Shown: positions 36,532 through 55,626 of the stretch, one piece after another
How positions within the stretch are numbered: position 1 is the first letter of the stretch
Layout of the letters: each line of letters begins with the position of its first letter
NCBI GenBank assembly: GCA_963693365.1
Contig: CAVNZM010000001.1
Location: 15,810,001-15,874,000, forward strand
Reading direction: 5' to 3'
Source of the DNA: Amoebidium appalachense
Taxonomy: Eukaryota > Ichthyosporea
DNA: 64,000 nt
Program-made: the position numbers and the translations under genes
Notes under the pieces: model-generated
The model's database searches: none
What the model was told of the DNA's origin: nothing
Seen by the model: only the letters and a program-made list of their open reading frames with translations

Positions 36532-38347
36532 CTCGTCCTTGGCATTCCGTTTCCTCAGTGTACCCCTGTAGCTGTCCCAATACACTGCCGCCATTTCGAT
36601 GAAACCCAAGTAATCCACGAAGAAGGGCATTCAGTTTGATTCCAAAATATCTCACAACAGCCATTGGATTGTTTGCAGCGTCACGTGCTCTATCGTTAAC
36701 TGATGGTAGATTTTGACTGTGGCCTAAATCCCCCATACAACGATAGAGAAGGGGGTCGTATGTTTCACCAAAATTTGTTGTTAACCAAATATCATAGGGA
36801 CCATCGTGGATAGCTTGGCTAAAAGCTTGCTGACGGTGACGCATTTTAGTCGCAACAGAACCTAAAACCCTACTCCCGGTGATATCAATGGCGTGCTGTA
36901 AAGCTGTTATGTGGGGGTTATGAATGTTCTGGTGCTCACGTGACGTTTGAACCGCATTTCGAAGCATTTCGGGTGTTATTTGCCCGATGAGTGAACGGCT
37001 CTGCTCCGGCATGAGTCTAGCAGTGAGGCGAGACGAAAAAAGTGATTGGTGCCTAGCAAGAATGTCAAGTGCCACAAACACGAATGCTCGATGTGCACCA
37101 AAACGGCCCCCTCGGAGGTTCAGTAAGTGACTAATATCTCGTTGGAAAGTGGACCCTACCGGACCACCCATGCCAAGGGGAAACAAACTTGGGTAAGAGC
37201 CCGCCATGAGTTTTTCTAACTCGTAAAAATCCGTTATCGGATCGTTTCCTGCTGGGATGTTCAAACAACTTCCGGTTTCGTTTAGTAAATCTGCTGCTGT
37301 TCGTGCTCGGTGCTCTTTCTGTACATTGCTTCCCTCCGTATCAATCAACCCTGAGCCGTGTACAATCATTACCGGAGGTTCACTGGGCATTTCCGTTTCC
37401 GTTTCTTCCGATGTAGCCTGCACACAGTTCAGAACCGGTTCCAGAATACTGTTCTCCGGATACTGAAGCAATGCATCCGTGTCGCACATTACGTTGATGT
37501 AACCCTCAAGTCTATTGTACTTGAACAGGTCACGTAGACACGTCTCTATATAAGGCCGTCGAACCACAAACAGTTGAGACGCATATACACATGCACGCGC
37601 GCTTGTTTTTGGTCCGGAAAAAAGCACCACTATGTTCCCTGCGGTATCTGCAGGAGCACGGGGCAGTTTCTGCGCCACTCCACCTGGTGATTGAGGAAGA
37701 GTAATGACGTGTCCTTTCATTGCCCAATATTGTGTATCTTCAAGGAAGTAGGGCGACGATAAACGGCACAGGTGAATAGAAGACCGGTAAAGAGCAACAG
37801 CTCTCTCCTCTGCAAACGACAGGTTCCCAAACTTATTCAGTAGCCAATCCGGTCCCAACCATTTAGGTCCGGCTAATGCGTAAAATGGAGTGTGTCCTTT
37901 TTTCAATGCGTTATTGCATGTTTTGCAGATGCGTACCATAATGTTATCAGTGTGTTGTTCAAGACCGGCGACCTCAATCAAACAGCCAGTTTCCCGAAGT
38001 TGTGTGAGCAACTCAGCCCGTGAATCTAGCTCAGGCCAACGCTCAAACAAATCTGTTTGCTGATTGGTCGGTTGCAATAAAGAACTATAAATTTCTGCAA
38101 ATTCAAGTGTTGAAATGCGCATAACACTCGAGTTCGGTACCAGCTCATCGCATACTGCACATGACAAGTGCATTGTATTTTCCGGACTTATCAACTCTCG
38201 GTAAATGTTCACTGATTCCTGCACAGTATTGGTACTAATGGCTGAGGGAAGGGATGTGGCCGTTTCGTGGATACTGTTCGTTGTCGTATCAGTCTCCCTT
38301 AAACGATATGCTAGTTGTTGCTCTCTTTCCTCCATATGATGTATCGC
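36532..38347 (-). CDS. Helitron gene exon 2: DUF6570-type zinc region and Helitron-like N domain
   Basis: An uninterrupted frame of 605 codons after the acceptor cgtgcag. A Cys-rich part (CAVCDELVP; ICKTCNNALKKGHTPFYALAGPK) matches the DUF6570 region that precedes the Rep in many Helitron proteins. Then come FPLGMGGPVG, DISHLLNLRGGRFG, YDIWLTTNFGETYDP, NPMAVVRYFGIKLNALLRG and LLGFHRNGGSVLGQL, the usual landmarks of the Helitron_like_N domain. The exon ends TECQGRG in phase 1, exactly before the HUH motif, at the donor gtaagt (36531). No internal stop in 1.8 kb, so it has been under selection recently or is young. Confidence 0.88.
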
Positions 38348-38404
38348 CTGCACGTGCCAAAAAGTGCAATCAGATACTACTCTTTGGGACTGGCACAATA
38401 TCAA

Positions 38405-39335
38405 CCATTTCTCTTCCGGGCATTTTCCCTTGCCTCTAATTTTTTTCTTCCGTTTATTATTCCCTCCTCCCCCCTCCCCCCCCTCCCTCCCTCCTTGCCC
38501 CCCTCCCCCCCCCCCCCCCCCCCCCTCCCCTTTCTCTTCTTCTATTCTGCTTTTTTTTCATCATTGCCTCTTCCGTATCGCGTTCTTTTCTGTCCCTTTC
38601 CTTCCATCTCTCCTTTTCCTGTTTCTTTCTTTTTCCTTCTCGTTGTCAGTTTAAAAAGTTATTAAAATAATTATGTATCAAGCTCAAAATTCCCTGCTCC
38701 TCTCATCTTCTATTTTTTCTTTCTTGCCTACCCCCTTCTTCACCCTTGAACTAAACGCCATTCCCACTTGTCCTCCCCTGTGTTTTTTTCGATTTTATTG
38801 TTCCCCAGTCCTTTTTTCCCTCGTTTCCCTTTTCCCCTGTGTTTCCCTTACCTGTCCCCTTCCCTTCCGTGTTTCTTACCTTTTCTGTTTTTTTTCCTGT
38901 CCTTTCCTGTCTTTTTTCTTTCCCGTTTTTTGGAAGGAAGTTTAAGGAGATATCCGTAAAGCTCATAGATATCCGTAAAGCTCATAAACGGGAAACGAAA
39001 AACGAAGGGGAGGGGGGGGGGGGGGGGGAGGAGGAGGGGTTTCAGAAAATTTGCGCATATCTTGCCTGCCCCTCCCCCCCTCCTTTCCCTCCCTCTGGTT
39101 TCAAAATCAACAATTCCTTACCCATTCCCCTTCCCTTACAGTGTTTCTTTTCTGCTTTTTCCTTGCCCTTACTTTTCTTTCCCCCTTTTTTGGCAAAAAA
39201 CATCGAAGCAAGTAAGAAAGTAGAAAGCCATGAACAAACTAAAAAGAAGTTGTTTATGCATAGAGCTCAGAAGCAAGAAACTCCCGAAGCAAAATAAGTA
39301 AAGACCAAAAGGCGAAAGAAAAATGTAAAATATAC
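38405..39335. other. Pyrimidine-rich intron between Helitron exons 1 and 2
   Basis: T/C-rich on the plus strand with repeated tttcccttac/cttttttccctcg-type segments and one G run at 39010-39027. On the sense strand it is purine-rich. No exon seen. Confidence 0.6.
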
Positions 39336-39848
39336 CTGATACTGTCTATTCTCTTCCACGTGCGATTCCCTGTAATGTTGTAGCTCTTCTCTGTGTGTGT
39401 CTCTGTATTTCCGCGCATCTTCCCTATGCGCTTCCCTGTGCGTATTCCTGTAGTTCCGCGCATCTTCTCTATGTGTTTCCTTATACTCTCGTGCTTCTTC
39501 CCTGTGCGTATCCGTGTACTCTCGTGCTTCTTCCTTGTGTGTGTCCCTGTACTTTTGTGCTTCTACCGTGTGCGTGTCTCTGTACTCTTTTTCTTCGCTT
39601 CTGTGCGTGTTTTTGAAATGTTCAATATATTCGTGCTGTTTGGCACATATATCTTCTTTGTGTGCAGCATATTGTGCTCGATGTTTTTCACTACCAACAT
39701 GTAAACGGCAAAAAGCTCCGGTTAAATAATTTTCTTTTATACATCTATCCCCTGCATGGTAAAGGTGCCCATGTTCGTCTCTATAGCCACGTCGATAAAC
39801 GAACGCGGACTGAGACCTAAATTTACTAGTCGTATCCATTATTTTCAT
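39336..39848 (-). CDS. Helitron gene exon 1: N-terminal region with tandem charged repeats
   Basis: ATG at 39848 (MKIMDTTSKFRSQSAF); exon of 171 codons ending in phase 0 at the donor gtatat (39335). A short Cys/His-containing start (YHAGDRCIKENYL, then FCRLHVGSEKHRAQY) is followed by about nine copies of an 8- to 10-residue motif like EEAREYRDTHR. The repeats are strongly charged and probably helical. The exon joins in phase to the next exon at 38347 (QYQ then AIHHMEEREQQ). The link to the Rep exons rests on strand, spacing and matching phase, not on a known domain. Confidence 0.65.
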
Positions 39849-39931
39849 GAAGAAAAATCTCCCTGAAACCTCCTTCAGTGAATTGTTCGGCAAAATGACG
39901 TGTGTCTAGTTGACTATGACTAGTACAACTT

Positions 39932-41470
<1,539 letters not shown>

Positions 41471-41471
41471 T

Positions 41472-41536
41472 AAGAAGCGAGCGCTTTTGATTCGCTGAAA
41501 CATAAGAAGCGAGCGCTTTGATTCGCTGAAACATGT
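41472..41536. repeat. 32-bp direct repeat
   Basis: taagaagcgagcgctt followed by tgattcgctgaaacat occurs twice in tandem, with one T difference. Confidence 0.85.
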
Positions 41537-41687
41537 TCCAGCCAATCAGACTCAAACTGGGTCGCCGCGTTCTCCGATTGCTATGGATACTGGCACCCGA
41601 TTGGCTGTACATTCTTTTTTTTTCTCACTCTTGGCATCTCACGTGAGACCCGCTCTCCCCTTCCCCCAAACCCCTATCCCCAATAAG

Positions 41688-41779
41688 CCCAATCTCCCTG
41701 ACAGGAAACCTGTCACTGAAGGAGATTGGGTTTATTCCCAATCTCCCTGACAGGAAACCTGTCACTGAAGGAGATTGGG
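41688..41779. repeat. Two tandem copies of a 43-bp perfect-stem hairpin
   Basis: Each copy (41688-41730, 41737-41779) pairs cccaatctcc with ggagattggg, and inside it tgacagg with cctgtca around an aaa loop. The copies are identical and separated by tttatt. Strong cruciform or RNA-hairpin potential on either strand. Confidence 0.85.
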
Positions 41780-42118
41780 AACTATTTTTAGTTACGCATT
41801 TATCCCACAGTTCTAGCTGCAGCAACGCTAGTGGGAAGTGAGCACAGCTCACTTTAACAACACCAGCCGGGACACATACACAAACATAAAGACTTGAAAG
41901 GGAAAACCCTATGCCCAGGACGCTGACCCGAACCGTGGCCGGTGACTCGAATTGATCTCCCGGGCACGTCAGAGAGCCGGTGCTGTTCATGACGTCAGGT
42001 CTTGCGGCCGGATGATAACAAATTGGTGTTGTTGCTTGACGTGGTCTGGGGTGATGGCTACTAGTGATCACTAGGGGGCGGCCAGACCGGTGGACCGTCG
42101 AGCAGACAAAAATCGGAA

Positions 42119-42188
42119 GTAATCAGGATCGATCCTGCGACTCGAAGCTTGACACGCAGAGATCTTACCATTGCACCAACCCGTCCCC
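42119..42188 (-). other. tRNA-like sequence, probably a SINE head or tRNA pseudogene
   Basis: Minus strand: GGGGACGGGTTGGTGCAATG with an A-box-like GGTGCAATGG, and a B-box-like GGATCGATCC 45 nt on, then a short T run. The 3' end does not pair with the 5' end, so it is not a functional tRNA. A second B-box-like GGTTCGGGTC lies about 190 bp further (near 41930). Confidence 0.35.
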
Positions 42189-42199
42189 TAAAAAAAATA

Positions 42200-43721
42200 A
42201 ACACGAATAGCCTGATCACAATTGCAAGCAAGAAGTGCACGGGTGCATGCGTAGTTGGTTGTACATATACGGTCACGGAAAACAAGAGGATTTTTTTTAT
42301 AAAAAACACTGCATCTGTCACATCACAGGTGTACGGTACCATGCTCATATATAATCATGCCATCAGCACCCTCAGTTGCAAGTGACATGACACACGACAT
42401 AAGTTCTGCATATGCAGCCAGTGGTGCAGCTGTACCGATGTATCATACGTATGTTATGATCACACGTGTGTGTGACGCTTCCTGCTTTGAATAAAGTCGC
42501 AGTGTGCACTGATTTACTTACGTCGAAACGGTGACATGTACATGCATGCTATGACGTTCTCAAAAACTCACGCTACCAACAAACACTGCATGTATCGCTT
42601 GTCATGAAGTTCAGGGCGCCCTGTTCATTCACTGTCAGAGTGAAGTTCAGTGAACGTCGTGATCGTCTGTTTATGTACCCGGATTCAGGAATCCAAGTCA
42701 CGCAGCAAGTGATGTTTGATTGGGCCACACACTATTGAACAAAAATCTCCCAATACTCCGTCTGTGTGCATGGTGTTGTGTACATTGTAACATCGCTTCT
42801 ACTTTCGCATGAATGCAACATTTAAATATCATGTAACTGAGTTCTAGCATGTCACAACTCCTTGTGAAACGCAGAGTTTTGGGCTTTTTGAAGGCAGGAA
42901 GATGCCATCCTCCCCTGAAAATCACCCGAGACCCAGCCAGCATTCCATTTGAAGCCGATGGCATTTACGATTTAGCCTCTAGTGGCCCTTTACATTGTAT
43001 GATTGGATTACATTCAAGTTAAACATTGTTAAAGCACTTTAAACATTTTTTTAGCTTGACTAAGTTTTTGTTTCATTGCCTACAGATGGCACTGTTGATT
43101 TATCCCCTTGGAATGCGGTGTCTCTGCCCTTGGCTTTCCGCCAGTGTGCCCAATGGGCGGGCCGCCCCGTCATGATCACAGCACGTTGGCTTGAAAGAAA
43201 ACGAAAAATAAGAAGTTGAACTGGAAAGTGATGATGCATTATAGTCTTTCCCTCGTTGCTTTAGGACCAATATAAATTAGTACTGTTGTTTTTACGTGCC
43301 TTTCTGTTTTGTGTCTTGGATGCTCTTCTCCAGTTTTTTTTTTTAATGACCTTCCTACACGCGAAGTTTTACCACACAACCAAACCTTCTATCCTCAGGC
43401 ACGCTTATACGTACGGGTAACACGCAAAAACCTGGGTGTCAAGTATCTTTACATACGTAAGCAGCACCCTCTTTTTTATAAATACACTACACACTTAAAC
43501 CCAACGTTTCTAATGCGTCACGTACGCGCACACAGGTTTTTTTTAATCCCCAAATCAAGCTTTTTTAGGGGGGGAAGGACCGGGTTTCACCCTTCAACCA
43601 GTAACACACCTCGTACTGCTATGTTTTTTCAACACACAAACACACACGAAGAAAAACAGCCGTCGTAGTCGCTTTAGCGCGACCACCGAAAGGTGGTTCT
43701 CGCTCACATCCATCCATTAAC
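42200..43721. other. Upstream region of the channel gene
   Basis: About 1.5 kb of ordinary mixed sequence without long repeats. No convincing exon and no clear core promoter identified. A 119-codon plus frame at 43309 shows no domain. Confidence 0.55.
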
Positions 43722-50406
<6,685 letters not shown>

Positions 50407-51160
50407 TGGGATTATTTACGTGACTGTTTTTTTGGTGAGGGTACGCCGGTCTTTCTGTGCTTCGTTCTCTAGTTTTAGTAGTTTATACTGGGGGGTTTTC
50501 CGTGTGTGTTGTGTGATGGGGACGGGGGGGGGGGGGGGGGGGGGGGGGGAGGGGCGGGGGGATTGACTAGGATTAGCACCTGTCGACTTCGAGGTTTTTT
50601 TTTTTACACATAGGCAGTGCTCTACATTTTGCATCAGCATAGCAAGCAGGTGTCATGCACCATGCAAACACAGACAATGGCACGGATACCACGAGGCAAA
50701 ACACTTGCACACGGTAACACACAACCGTGATTGTAATACCTCCAATCCATTACTATGTATGGTCTGTGTGCTCCGAACGGATTTTCGGTGTTTTTTTGTA
50801 AGTTGATGGCAGGGGTTTGCCGCTGAGATGCATGACAGATATGCCTCATAACCCATAGATTGTGCACCCACGGGTCGTTGTAGATTCCAGTAAGAGGAGA
50901 GGTTTGCAGAGCAGTCGGATATATCTCGTCCGATATCCATAAGCTATAGAAGAAACATAATGGGCAACTAGCCGGACATCTAGTCCAACATCCATAAGTT
51001 GTAGCAGTAACGATTAGTCGGTTATCTAGCCCAAGGTTGCAAGGATATATCACACCGTGTGTGGTAGTCAAAGACAAACACACAGCAATGTTGGAGATAT
51101 GTCCCCCCCCCTCCCCTGCAGTGCACTAAAGGATCTTTTTTTTAACTTTTTAGTTGACGC
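50407..51160. other. Downstream region of the channel gene
   Basis: 3' flank with one G run at 50525-50549. Short degenerate repeats of a tatccataagtt-type segment occur near 50930-51000 (agccggacatctagtccaac; agtcggttatctagcccaag). No gene supported. Confidence 0.5.
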
Positions 51161-51169
51161 CAATCATCT

Positions 51170-51345
51170 GCAAGGCTCACTATTTTGAACCAATCAGCTC
51201 AATGTAAACAATTCCCACCAATCGCGAACTTCGATTCATGAACTAATCAAGCAAGGACAAAGAACACCTGAACACGCACACACGCGTGCTCGCCAGTGGG
51301 CCACAGACACGGGAATCGCGAAAAAATATTTATAAGAAGACGATA
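51170..51345 (+). promoter_or_regulatory. Candidate promoter: three CCAAT boxes and a TATA-like element
   Basis: CCAATCAT, CCAATCAG and CCAATCGC occur within about 55 bp (near 51170, 51198 and 51220), and aatatttataag follows near 51328. The first GATA-gene ATG used here is about 0.8 kb downstream, so a long leader or another intron would be needed. Suggestive only. Confidence 0.3.
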
Positions 51346-52160
51346 TCAATGGCCACAAAGACTATTCACTAATGGTGAGGTGGAATCCATTGTATGACCA
51401 CTGTATGCAGTAATAATACCACCAAATTTATCAATCAGCACACAAGTATCATTGGCAGCTTGCGCATGCAGCAGCGTAATATACTATTATCATGAGACAT
51501 ATGCATACACGTAGTACATGCACAAACATACGGACTCCGGAGGCGCTTTCAAACTGAGGCACGGGGTGGCAAAGTGTACGTAAACGGTACCTGATATCTG
51601 GTCACTAAGTCACCTGCAGATACTATATACACGTCCTGGCATCCGCTTTTCTTCTCAGTGGGCAAGGTGTTGCCTTTTGTAAGCTTTTGCACGAATCCAC
51701 CTTCCCCTAAGGCTTACGAAAGGTGAAAAGTTGGTGAAGATAATTTACGTCACGTTTAAAATTGTTTCTGCCTATTGATTTTCCGAACATAACTCTGGAG
51801 CCCAGGTTCTATGCACGACTATATAGGGCCAAAAAGTAACCTATGTTGGGGGTGGCCTTTTAAAAAGCACAAAACAGCGCGTTTTCAGTCACATCACACA
51901 TTCTCTTCTTTGGTGTGGTACCACCATCTACACCCATAGATATTACCTTATCCCTATTACAAATCGTGTGCGATTAATAACAAAAGCCCCAATCACCACC
52001 TATGGTTGCCAACTACGTATACAGCGAACACCGTGCCTATTTATGCTAGTGAACAAACGGTTGATTCTCTCATAAATATAATCCGTGAATGACTTTGCAG
52101 TACCACTCTAAACAACACACAACCGTTAAACGCCTCCATATTTTCTCGAATCACTGACCC
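51346..52160. other. Upstream region of the GATA gene
   Basis: Ordinary AT-rich sequence, free of simple repeats. Probably leader and promoter; no distinct element recognised. Confidence 0.5.
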
Positions 52161-52976
52161 ATGCCTTGTTTAGTTACAATGGAACACTTAGCAGTGACTC
52201 CCATAGAAACAGACCATGACGTGGGCAACCGTGGCCCAACGCCTCCCTCATCGGAGTTTCTGCAGCCCCTCTACTACCCACCTTTAAGGCGAGAGCTGGT
52301 TGGATGGGGCGGACGGACGGTGCAGCAACATACGACAGACAACGAGGTAAAGAAAATCCACTGAGTTATGATGTGCAATCATTGCACCCCCTTTTTTTTT
52401 GGCCAGTGCGTGTCTGGATGTGGGTATGCGTGGTGTTGGGGGAAAGGCGATGGGGTGGGGTGGGTTAAGAGGAAGAGGAAATAGAAGGGGAGGGGAGGGG
52501 GGGGGGGGGGGGGAAGGATTTCCACGCTCAATTTTCGGGGTAGGCCTGTGTGCCCTTTTTGGGCAAACAATGCTTTCCAATCACTAAGGCTCACGTGTCT
52601 AAGGACGTTCATGTTCTGGAAATCCTCTCTTACACCTCCCCCCTTCTTCCCCCCCCCCCCCCCCCCCCGCAACACACACACACACACCTTCCCCTCCCCT
52701 CTCCCCCCCGGAGACTACCCTTGCATCTCCCCCCCCCCCCCCCCCCCCCCCTCCTCCCCCCCCCCCTCCCCCCACCCCCCCTTCCCCCCAAATCCGCCCT
52801 TATCTCCCATTCACTTCCCAAAACCCAGACTTTCTGAGTCTCCCCCTTCCCACCAATTGTATATTCCATAAAATGCCAATCCCTTTTCCTTCTTCCAAAA
52901 CCAAAGAAAAAAGATATTCATTATTGAGTGAAACGGTGGGGAAACAAATGCAGCAGGATACCGGCACAAGCACAAG

Positions 52977-53024
<48 letters not shown>

Positions 53025-53306
53025 ACACTTAACACACACACATTTCAATGCACACAGCCACACAACATCATGTACCCCCCCCCACCACCTCCCCCCCCCC
53101 CCCCCCCCCCCCCACACACACACACAAACAAGCCCGGCTGGTGCGCGTACACACATGCGTGTGCGCTTGAATGGCAGAGTGGGAATAGAGGAGAAACGAC
53201 CCCCCCCCCCCCCCTCCCCCTCCCCCCTTCCCCCCCCCCCCCCCCCCCTCCCCAGAAAAAAATCCCCGGCCCCCCCAACTGCGTGCCCACCCTAACCGAT
53301 CCCCCC

Positions 53307-53338
<32 letters not shown>

Positions 53339-54372
53339 CCCCCTCCCTCTCCCTCAAAAAAAATAATAAAAAAAGAAAAGAAAAGAAAACCCCGAATCCC
53401 AAAGCCCACTAAACCAAATGCTCACACAGAGGCCTCCCCGTACATGGACACCAGACCCCAGCCAACACACTCGGTGATACAAAGCATCGAATCGATGATC
53501 CCCGAACTGGACACGGAGGATTTTCGTTCCTGTCCCCGAAATAATGCCTACGCGATGCACAACCGACCACACAGCGCGCCAAACCATGGTTTCTTTAACA
53601 ATAACCACGAAAACCAATCAAATCACCACTTTAGGTCGCCCCCCTATCAAAACGCGCTGCGGCTATTCAACATGTACGCTCAACAACCGTCGGACCCGAT
53701 TAAACGCGAATGGCTAAATAAAGCTTTGCTATTGGACGACGTAATGCCGCCGTACCGCGACGGCGAATTGGATTACGGCTCAATTATCCACGCTGTTGCA
53801 TCATCCAGCCCATTTCCCTCCCCTGATTATCAAATTTTACGCAGGGCTTCAGATCCCTCCCGCACATATAACCGGAGCAAAAGTGTGGATTCCACACTGA
53901 GTTCCCCCCGTACCGATTCAGGTGCTGCGCGGGGGGACTCAAAGCGCTGTTGAAATTTGAAATTTGGAGATCGGGGCTCATTCCGATGGGCCTGAAGTTG
54001 AACTGGCGGTAGATAAAAAAGGGCACACGAGACGCTACTTCAGGGATGAAATACAGAGTAGTCCCGATCAGAGGGGGTCTAGCATGAATTTGCGTGAAAT
54101 TTCGCAGTGCAAGGTTGAACCGGATTCGCCAAAAGATGCCACCTCACCTGATTCGACCGTGGTTGGCCGACCCAATGCTTCGAGGCCGAAAAGACCAAAA
54201 AAGGAAAGAATCTGTAGCCACTGTAAGGTGGGTTGGATCGCAGGCCGGGACATTAGACCCCCCTCACCAAATTTCCTCTGACATTATAACGTGTTAGTGT
54301 TTTTATTTGCACTCAGATATCCCTCTTTGATATATCAATCCATCTATTGTTGTTTCTCTTTTTCTCAAGGAG

Positions 54373-54403
<31 letters not shown>

Positions 54404-55213
54404 AGGCAGGTGGGGGGGGGGGGGGGGGGGAGGAGGGGGGGGGGGGGTTGCCATTAGTGAGCGTTCCAGGAAACAATAGCGCTTGATTGTTTGCCCCCCC
54501 CCCCCCCCCCCTCCCCCCCCTCTCGGTCCATGTATCCCCGAAGCCTCCAAATTTTCCTGCAGCACCACTCGGGCAGAGTACACACATGCACACTCTATTA
54601 CGTCACGTCCACCCAGCTCACATGAGATCTAACCAATCAGGTGACCGAATCACCTGTGTGGCGGCGTGGGGGCAGAACGAGACGCTCTGCAATGCATGTG
54701 GCTCATTCCATCGGGCCCACGGGTCACACCGGCCCTTAAAGAGACAGATCGACGCCAACGATGATACCTCCGGCCCGAAATGTGCACACTGCCAGATTAA
54801 GATCCCTCCCCCCCCCCACCTCCCCCCCCCCCACTCCCCCCTCCCCCCCCGCACACCTAACCTCCCCAAACCTAAACCTCCCCCCCTATCCCCCTCAAAG
54901 CCCACCTCACACCAATCCCCTCAAGCCCACCTCACCCACCCACCCCGGATCCCACCCGCACACCCCCACCACACACACACTTAGTCTCCCCTTTTCTTGC
55001 GGCTTTATGTAGGTAATACTGTACATTGCTATCCTCGATTCTGAATCAGCACAACCTGCATGCCTGCGAACTGAAATTTGATGACCCCTGCCCCTCCCCC
55101 CCCCCCCCCCCCCCCCCTCCCCTCCCCCTTCTCCTCCTCACTTTGGTTGTGTAGCACCATCTCCCTCTTTTCGCTGCCTCAACTCACCCCATTCTATCTC
55201 ATCTTCCCCCTCG

Positions 55214-55250
<37 letters not shown>

Positions 55251-55625
55251 CTCCCTCCCTCCCTCCCGGCCGGTGGGGTCGTCTACCCCTCCTTCCCTCC
55301 TCTCCGTTCTCTCCTCCACTTATCTTTCCCACAACCACGCAACGCCATGCCCCCTCCCCCTCCCCCCCTCCCCCCCCCCCTCCCCCCCTCTCCCCCGGCG
55401 AGCCCCCAAAACACCCAACACCTGTACTAACAGACCCGTCAAACGAGTGTGTGGCGCAAGTATGGGGACGAAAAAGTGTGCAACGCATGTGCGCTTTATC
55501 TACGCCTAAATAAGGTGATGCGACCGTTACGGCTGGAGAGCGGAGCGAAAATGGTCTGCAAACGCCGGGCGTCTTCTGCGGTAAAACGGGAAACGAAACC
55601 GAAAATCAAATTTCAAAAGGAATAA
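52161..55625 (+). CDS. GATA-type transcription factor with two zinc fingers, 4 exons, frame problems
   Basis: Exons: 52161-52346, 53432-54227, 54641-54795, 55434-55625; about 443 residues if the frame breaks are ignored. A Ser/Pro/Asn-rich N-terminal region precedes a basic PKRPKKERICSHCK. Finger 1 is split by an intron after CSHCK; the next exon reads VTESPVWRRG, then must shift by one G (run at 54676-54680) to GQNETLCNACGSFHRAHG, giving exactly C-X2-C-X17-C-X2-C. Finger 2: KCAHCQ, intron, TRQTSVWRKYGDEKVCNACA (C-X2-C-X16-C-X2-C), then a basic tail. Exon 2 is also interrupted near 53925-53965, and its length (796) fits two missing bases. The donor after CAHCQ reads attaag instead of gttaag. 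These breaks are either assembly errors or pseudogenisation; two intact-looking fingers at protein level favour the former. GATA factors bind WGATAR sites in the nucleus. Confidence 0.85.
52347..53431. repeat. Poly-G/poly-C/(CA)n intron 1 of the GATA gene
   Basis: One G run at 52497-52513, then at least six C runs (52650-52668, 52730-52750, 52977-53010, 53090-53113, 53201-53249 and 53308-53350) with short CA pieces. No exon seen. Confidence 0.9.
54228..55433. repeat. G- and C-rich introns 2 and 3 of the GATA gene
   Basis: G runs 54374-54447 and a C run 54494-54512 lie in intron 2. Intron 3 is C-rich throughout, with runs at 55096-55120 and 55215-55247. The acceptor of intron 3 reads tactaacag, a branchpoint-like TACTAAC directly against the AG. 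Confidence 0.85.
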
Positions 55626-55626
55626 A
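55621..55626 (+). terminator. AATAAA polyadenylation signal overlapping the GATA stop codon
   Basis: The last codons read AAG GAA TAA A; AATAAA therefore includes the stop codon. It is a consensus hexamer but could be coincidence; usage would imply a very short 3' UTR. Confidence 0.3.

Noticed and set aside
42119-42188. Functional tRNA gene
   Set aside because: A- and B-box-like motifs exist, but the acceptor stem does not pair and the anticodon arm cannot be drawn.
43309-43668. 119-codon plus-strand frame upstream of the channel gene
   Set aside because: No domain, no conserved start, and it ends before the channel signal peptide; treated as leader or spacer.
50653-51083. Minus-strand frames of 95-149 codons downstream of the channel gene
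   Set aside because: Overlapping frames on one strand with no domain, and sequence contains short degenerate repeats.
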